A stretch of DNA of 64,000 bases from an uncultured Lachnospiraceae bacterium (GTDB lineage Bacteria; Bacillota; Clostridia; Lachnospirales; Lachnospiraceae). The DNA is taken from assembly GCA_910583615.1 (NCBI GenBank), contig CAJTXP010000005.1, forward strand, positions 1 through 64,000, in the 5' to 3' direction. Positions within the stretch are counted from its first letter, which is position 1. Each line of letters opens with the position of its first letter. Made by a program: the position numbers and the translations under genes. Under the pieces are notes generated by a model. That model ran no database searches and was not told where the DNA came from. It saw only the letters and a list, made by a program, of their open reading frames with translations. This document shows positions 59,726 to 64,000 of the stretch, piece by piece.

Positions 59726-60914
59726 GACAAGATTATGCCTGACTGCACTGGCAGGCGGCATATTGACGCTGCTCTTTTTTCTGTATGGCATGAGGGAAGG
59801 GGAGCCCCTTCAGTATCTGGAAAGGCCCCAAAGCGGGGACGGTGACAGGCGGACGGAACTTCAGGTGGAGATGGAAGGAAAGGCCTGGCCGTTTCAGGTG
59901 ACCGTTCGGGAGATTCCGTATGAGGAAGAGAAAATTTTTGAAATGCTTAAGTCTGCGTCCGAAGGGCTGGGAGCAGTGTTTCTGAATGGAAATACGGATT
60001 TTGAACATGTGATGCAGGAAGTATCCATGCCGCCTGTCTTTCCGGATACGGAGATAGAGATTCAGTGGTATCTGAATTCCTGGGATTATGTGGATCCGGA
60101 TGGAACCATAAAGAACGAACTGTTAAAACAGCCGATTGCCGTGAGCGTGCAGGCAGTTCTGACCATGGGAGAAGAAGAGCTTGTATGGGAACAGGATATT
60201 AAGGTCGTGCCACCGGAACATCCGGATGCGGAACAAAAGCTTCGGATGCTGGAATATGAGCTTTCAGAAGCGCAGAAGGAGATTTCGGACAGACTGAAGC
60301 TGCCGGCTGCGGCAGCAGGAGAACCGGTCGTCTGGCATCACGCCGCAGATGACCGTTGGATATGGATGCTCACGCTGACATTTCTGGCTCTGGCAGCGAT
60401 GGCTGCCGGACAAAGACAGGAGGAAGAAACGGTTCGAAAGAAGAGGGAGCGGGGCATGCAGCTTGACTATCCGGAGATCGTGAGCCGGCTGAGCCTTTAT
60501 ATGGGGGCGGGAATCAGCACAAGAAAAGCGTGGGAACGAATCGTGGACGACTATGGAAAAAAGGAAGCAGCGGATGATATAAGACATAACGCATATGAGG
60601 AGATGCGCATCACGCTGCATGAGATGCGAAGCGGTGTGGCGGAGGCGTCTGCCTATGAACGGTTTGGAACAAGGTGCCGCATGCCGGCTTATCTGAAGCT
60701 GGGAACATTGTTAAGCCAGAATCTGAGAAAAGGTACAAAAAATCTGGCAGGCCTCCTTCAGGAGGAGTCAAGGGAGGCTTTTGAAAACCGCAGGGCGCTG
60801 GCAAAGAAAATGGGAGAAGAATGTGAAAGCAGACTGCTTTTGCCAATGCTTTTAATGCTTCTGACGATATTGATCATCATCATGTATCCTGCAGTCGTAT
60901 CATTTCAGATGTGA
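59715..60914 (+). CDS. TadC-like F-domain protein with extracytoplasmic N-terminal domain
   Basis: A 399-residue protein. Residues ~8-26 are a membrane segment (LTALAGGILTLLFFLYG), followed by about 190 residues of soluble, acidic sequence, a second membrane segment (WIWMLTLTFLALAAMAAG) and a T2SSF domain (EIVSRLSLYMGAGISTRKAWERI; KLGTLLSQNLRKGTKNL) with a C-terminal membrane helix. The added domain between the first two helices should lie outside the cytoplasm and is not part of the ordinary TadC core. It starts at a TTG overlapping the previous gene. Confidence 0.78.
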   Translation: MKYRTRLCLTALAGGILTLLFFLYGMREGEPLQYLERPQSGDGDRRTELQVEMEGKAWPFQVTVREIPYEEEKIFEMLKSASEGLGAVFLNGNTDFEHVMQEVSMPPVFPDTEIEIQWYLNSWDYVDPDGTIKNELLKQPIAVSVQAVLTMGEEELVWEQDIKVVPPEHPDAEQKLRMLEYELSEAQKEISDRLKLPAAAAGEPVVWHHAADDRWIWMLTLTFLALAAMAAGQRQEEETVRKKRERGMQLDYPEIVSRLSLYMGAGISTRKAWERIVDDYGKKEAADDIRHNAYEEMRITLHEMRSGVAEASAYERFGTRCRMPAYLKLGTLLSQNLRKGTKNLAGLLQEESREAFENRRALAKKMGEECESRLLLPMLLMLLTILIIIMYPAVVSFQM

Positions 60915-60942
60915 CGGCAGATGCGGAACTTGAATCTTAACA

Positions 60943-61100
60943 GCACAGATCCGGAGAATGCTTCCGGACAGGGGGAATTCAGAGGAGCTGTGCGGAACCC
61001 GGATCATAACAGCACAGATCCGAAGAATGCCCGGAAGTATTTCCGAATGCGGATGCAGACGGAAATGCTTCCAGACAAGGGGAATTCAGAGGAGCTGTGC
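60943..61100 (+). repeat. Structured hairpin repeats, copies C1 and C2 (before the Flp pilin)
   Basis: C2: outer stem GCACAG (61012-61017) with CTGTGC (61095-61100); inner stem GGAAGTATTTCC (61033-61044) with GGAAATGCTTCC (61061-61072). C1 (60943-60993) keeps the outer GCACAG/CTGTGC but has a shortened inner hairpin CCGGA/TCCGG. The array ends with GCGGAACTTGAATAGGAGG, directly at the pilin ribosome-binding site, 22 bases before its ATG. Confidence 0.75.
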
Positions 61101-61121
61101 GGAACTTGAATAGGAGGAAAT

Positions 61122-61298
61122 ATGAGAATAAGAACATTCTGGAGACATTTTTGGGAAGACGAGAGCGGTATGGGAGTTGTAGAGGTTATTCTGATCATTG
61201 TGGTACTGATCGGGCTTGTGATCATTTTCAAAAATCAGATCACCGGAGTTGTTAACGAGATTTTTGAAAAAATTGTTTCTCAGAGCCGAAGTGTGTAA
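61122..61298 (+). CDS. Flp-type major pilin prepilin
   Basis: A 58-residue prepilin too short for routine ORF lists: MRIRTFWRHFWEDESG then MGVVEVILIIVVLIGLVIIF and a short C-terminal tail ending SQSRSV. Cleavage after Gly16 would leave Glu at position 5 of the mature protein, as in type IV/Flp pilins. AGGAGG lies 6 bases before the ATG. It is placed between TadC and TadE-like genes and overlaps the next frame, as a pilin in a Tad operon should be. Confidence 0.88.
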   Translation: MRIRTFWRHFWEDESGMGVVEVILIIVVLIGLVIIFKNQITGVVNEIFEKIVSQSRSV

Positions 61299-62700
61299 AA
61301 AAGCATCCGGACAGATTACGGTTTTTATGGCATTGTGTTTTCTGGTTTTCCTGGGGCTGTATCTGGTCTGTCTTCAATCTGTGCAGACGCAGTACCGGAA
61401 AAAGCAGGCGGAGCAGGCAGTAGAGGCGGGAATGTTCTCTCTGTTTTCAGAATTTGAGCCGCATCTTATGAAGCAGTATGATCTGTTCTGTCTGGATACC
61501 TCTTTTGGAGGCGGACGGGAACGTATGGATGAGCTGAGCAGTCATCTGTGGCAGTTTGTAGAGAATAATGCAGCAGCAGACGGTCTATCTGTGCAGGGAA
61601 CGGATATCAGGAGCGTGGTACGCGTGACGGATGGATTCGGAGCGGCGGTTTTTCGCCAGGGCGTGGAGATTATGAAAGAGAAAACCGGTGCGTCTCTGGC
61701 GGAAGACTGGCTGCTGCAGGATCTGTTTATGGAAAGCTCGGATGAAAACACAAGAAGATTTCAAGAGGACTGCGAGAATTACGAAGGAACCGTAAGGGAT
61801 TACGAGGATGAAGACGAGGACGATGAGGAGGAAGACGGAGAGGACCGTTCTCTTGGCCCGGAAGCCCGTCAATGGGATGGCCTGTGGAATGATTTCACGC
61901 TGGAAAAAGCAGTTCCCGGAGATTATCAGATTTCAGAAAAATCCGCAGTACTGGAAAACATGCCCTCTCATCGGGAATTGTCCATTGGCATGGGACTTTC
62001 GGCAGGAACAGAAAATCAGCCCATTCAGAAGCAGTGGTTTATCAGTTACCTGTGCGAGTATATGAAGCATGCGCAGGAAATGCTTCCGGAAGCCAGGACA
62101 GAAGGGTATCTGGATTATCAGCTCGAATATATTATTTTCGGAAAAGGTTCGGATCAGGAGAACTTAAGCGGCGTGACTGGAAAACTTCTTCTGGTCAGAG
62201 AGGGAATGAATTATGCATTTCTTCTAACTCATCCGGAGTTTCGGGAAAAGGCGGAGCTTCTTGCCCTGGTACTGGCCGGGATGACGGGAAATGAAAGTGT
62301 GATAAAAAGCCTGGAACAGTTGATTTTGCTGGGCTGGGCATATGGTGAGAGCCTGACGGAGATCCGGCAGCTCCTGCTTGGATATGAACTTGCGGCAGTG
62401 AAGACGGAAGAAGACTGGCAGGTTCCCCTGTCCGGGCTGCTTTCTGCCTTAAGTGATCCGGGAGGATACGATACACAGGCTGTCATGCAGAGAGGAATCA
62501 GTTATGAGGCCTGCCTTAGAATCTTTCTAATGCTGGAATCTGCTGAAACGCTTTCCATGAGAGCAGTTGATATTATGGAAGGCGAGGTCAGCCGGACGGA
62601 CGGGTGCGCAGATCTTCATCTGGATCACTGTGTGGACTATCTGACGGCTCAGGTGTGGATCGAGGATCTGTATCTGGAAAGGAGCTATGGATATGAATAA
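61249..62700 (+). CDS. DUF5702-like Tad-locus membrane protein
   Basis: A protein of up to 483 residues with one N-terminal membrane segment preceded by SGQITVFMALCFLVFLGLYLVCLQS, the S-G-x-I-T-V-F start typical of the DUF5702 family found in clostridial Tad loci. A Tad-like extracytoplasmic helical region (RKKQAEQAVEAGMFSLFSEFE), a strongly acidic insert (EDEDEDDEEEDGEDR) and a long helical C-terminus follow. The start is uncertain: TTG 61249, TTG 61264 or GTG 61291; all overlap the pilin gene. Probably a pseudopilin-like or assembly component. Confidence 0.7.
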   Translation: MLTRFLKKLFLRAEVCKKASGQITVFMALCFLVFLGLYLVCLQSVQTQYRKKQAEQAVEAGMFSLFSEFEPHLMKQYDLFCLDTSFGGGRERMDELSSHLWQFVENNAAADGLSVQGTDIRSVVRVTDGFGAAVFRQGVEIMKEKTGASLAEDWLLQDLFMESSDENTRRFQEDCENYEGTVRDYEDEDEDDEEEDGEDRSLGPEARQWDGLWNDFTLEKAVPGDYQISEKSAVLENMPSHRELSIGMGLSAGTENQPIQKQWFISYLCEYMKHAQEMLPEARTEGYLDYQLEYIIFGKGSDQENLSGVTGKLLLVREGMNYAFLLTHPEFREKAELLALVLAGMTGNESVIKSLEQLILLGWAYGESLTEIRQLLLGYELAAVKTEEDWQVPLSGLLSALSDPGGYDTQAVMQRGISYEACLRIFLMLESAETLSMRAVDIMEGEVSRTDGCADLHLDHCVDYLTAQVWIEDLYLERSYGYE

Positions 62701-62773
62701 TTTTATATTCATGAATCCGTTTCCATAAATGCGGAATCAGAAAAAAGCAGAATCCGAAAGGAGGTATGGAGGG

Positions 62774-63517
62774 ATGTCCTTCTGCTGCAGGGAACAGTTA
62801 AAATCTATCAAAACTCTCCAGATACCCTATATACAGACCGTGTTTTTTAATGACATGCGGACAGGCAGGAGGACCTCCCTCTGTACCTCCAAAAAGGGAA
62901 GCATGACGGTAGAGGCTTCCCTGGTACTGCCTTTTCTGCTTTTTGCAGTCACGGCTCTTCTGTATCTCTTTTCCTTTACCTCCGTACAGGCAAAGGAAAG
63001 CAGAGAACTGACAGAACGTGCAGAGCTTCTGGCGGTGACTGTGGGATGTACCCGTGAATCTGACCCGTATATCAGACTTTCGGAAGCGGATCTGATCCAA
63101 CTTCCGTTTTCCTCTCTGTTTTCCGGAAGAAAGCCGGTGACAAGAAATGTGGTGGTCCGTGCCTGGGTCGGGTATACGGGAGAATCCTTTCAGAATCGGG
63201 CGGGTGAGACGATTGTTTACATAACTCCGACAGGAAGCGTATATCACAAGAGCCGGGACTGTACCTATCTCAGACTGTCGATTCGTCAGGTTTCTACTCA
63301 GGATCTAAGCGGGGAAAGAAATCAGTCCGGAAGCAGATATACGCCCTGTATCTACTGCGTTCGCAGGGGCTGGTCGGGAGGAACCGCCTATATTACGGAT
63401 TATGGTACAAGCTATCACAGCAGTACAGGCTGTCAGGGACTGAAGCGGACTGTAACTGCCATACCTCTTTCACAGGCAGGAGGACGCCATGCCTGTTCCA
63501 GATGCGGGAGGCATTGA
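62774..63517 (+). CDS. TadE-like pseudopilin with tandem Cys/His C-terminal motifs
   Basis: A 247-residue protein. KKGSMTVEASLVLPFLLFAV is a class III prepilin signal (cleavage after Gly, Glu at +5). The C-terminal part has two similar modules, VYHKSRDCTYL...TPCIYC and SYHSSTGCQGL...HACSRC, each with Y-H-x-S-x-x-C and a C-x-x-C-type pair, which look like small metal-binding folds outside the cell. The ATG at 62774 has GGAGG 9 bases upstream; an ATG at 62729 is also in frame. It overlaps the peptidase gene by 16 bases. Confidence 0.8.
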   Translation: MSFCCREQLKSIKTLQIPYIQTVFFNDMRTGRRTSLCTSKKGSMTVEASLVLPFLLFAVTALLYLFSFTSVQAKESRELTERAELLAVTVGCTRESDPYIRLSEADLIQLPFSSLFSGRKPVTRNVVVRAWVGYTGESFQNRAGETIVYITPTGSVYHKSRDCTYLRLSIRQVSTQDLSGERNQSGSRYTPCIYCVRRGWSGGTAYITDYGTSYHSSTGCQGLKRTVTAIPLSQAGGRHACSRCGRH

Positions 63518-63888
63518 GCAGTCTGTGGGTCCTGATTCATCTGCTGTATCTGACAGCCGAGGATCTGAAGGAACAGCGGATATCCATGATGGTGATTCTG
63601 GAACTGTGCGGCTCAGGAATGCTGTGTGCAGTGCAGGCAGGGCGTGCGCCTTCGCTCCTTCCGGGCTGTTTAATACTTTTGACCGGATTTTTCAGCCGGG
63701 AGCGGATCGGCTATGGAGACGGGTGGCTGATGCTGGCACTGGGAATGTGGATGAATACTGCAGAGCTTCTGCGCCTGTTTTCCGGAGGAGTGATGCTTGG
63801 TTTTCTGTATTCTCTTGGCTGTCGAAAACGGGATATTCCGCTGGTTCCGTTCCTGACAGCGGCTTATGTCATGGAGAAATGGATATGA
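63502..63888 (+). CDS. TadV/CpaA-like prepilin peptidase
   Basis: A 128-residue A24-family aspartic prepilin peptidase, the small form lacking the methylase domain. The two catalytic Asp are in TAEDLKEQRIS and RIGYGDGWLML (G-x-G-D). Several membrane segments. It would cleave the Flp pilin and the TadE-like pseudopilins encoded around it. The start lies inside the preceding gene and the stop overlaps the next (ATGA). Confidence 0.88.
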   Translation: MREALSSLWVLIHLLYLTAEDLKEQRISMMVILELCGSGMLCAVQAGRAPSLLPGCLILLTGFFSRERIGYGDGWLMLALGMWMNTAELLRLFSGGVMLGFLYSLGCRKRDIPLVPFLTAAYVMEKWI

Positions 63889-64000
63889 AGAAAAAAGGAA
63901 GATATGTAGTGGAAGCGGCATTTCTGGTACCGGGCATCTGTATGTTGCTTGTATATGCGGTATTTTTTTCCCTGTATGCGCATGACTGTGCCGTATGTGT
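63885..64000 (+). CDS. TadE-like pseudopilin, 5' end only
   Basis: The first 38 codons of a small pseudopilin are visible: MKKKGRYVVEAAFLVPGICML then a hydrophobic run VYAVFFSLYAHD. A Gly followed four residues later by Glu gives the prepilin pattern. The gene continues past the window edge. Confidence 0.72.
   Translation, partial: MKKKGRYVVEAAFLVPGICMLLVYAVFFSLYAHDCAVC

Noticed and set aside
60921..61109. A 62-codon frame upstream of the Flp pilin.
   Set aside because: It coincides with the structured repeats C1/C2 and has no independent support as a protein.
62694..62726. A ten-codon frame with a good ribosome-binding site between the DUF5702-like and TadE-like genes.
   Set aside because: It is too short to support as a gene; it may at most couple translation.

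Overview
The window looks like a chromosomal segment of a gut-type Lachnospiraceae (Bacillota, Clostridia). This is inferred from gene content: an accessory-Sec serine-rich-repeat adhesin locus, a Tad pilus locus with a DUF5702-like protein, yaaL/bofA (endospore-former lineage genes), expanded AAA/PD-(D/E)XK and Rpn-type genes, and many PTS and ABC sugar systems. No rRNA, tRNA or CRISPR array was seen.

Layout. (1) 1-15529: 3' end of a serine-rich-repeat surface protein, then secY2-asp1-asp2-asp3-secA2 and a glycosylation block with two GtfA-like and two GtfB-like genes, ending in a frameshifted GtfB/GT2 fusion. Most of these genes overlap or nearly touch, as in one operon. (2) 15526-25634: a phosphosugar region with an internally deleted transaldolase, a ribulose-phosphate-epimerase-like gene, a PRD regulator, a PepV-type dipeptidase, a PTS EIICB, a PH-like protein, a MupG/DUF871 glycosidase and a second PRD regulator. 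(3) 25731-28186: two near-identical Rpn-family genes in tandem, with a scar between them made of GH32 and Rpn remnants. (4) 28292-36234: a LacI-controlled CUT1 ABC transporter (two permeases, lipoprotein) with YesL, an unknown membrane-anchored protein and a wrecked GH32 gene. (5) 36228-39614: two AAA-ATPase/PD-(D/E)XK genes. (6) 39834-46951: a Lac/Cel-type PTS (A, B, C) with a GrdB-like orphan domain, an aspartylglucosaminidase, an M20 dipeptidase, CutC and YitT. I read this as a glycoasparagine (GlcNAc-Asn-like) salvage operon. (7) 46985-52709: a ROK regulator divergent from an esterase and a ribose-type ABC system. (8) 52725-56590: NERD protein, Trk/Ktr potassium transporter, yaaL, bofA. 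(9) 56628-64000: a Tad/Flp pilus operon running off the window.

Most notable. (a) A structured repeat family sits just upstream of ribosome-binding sites in operons at 40269-40358, 42682-43006 (three exact 106-bp units) and 60943-61100. Paired bases change together between copies in both stems. (b) A 19-bp palindrome, TTTCCT-N7-AGGAAA, lies exactly 32 bp upstream of the -10 box of both the mupG gene and the glycoasparaginase PTS operon. This suggests one regulator links two amino-sugar/glycopeptide functions 17 kb apart. (c) Gene decay is active: an A6 tract frameshift, an in-frame deletion in transaldolase, a GH32 gene broken at a probable microhomology junction, and a piece of GH32 sequence beside an Rpn gene.
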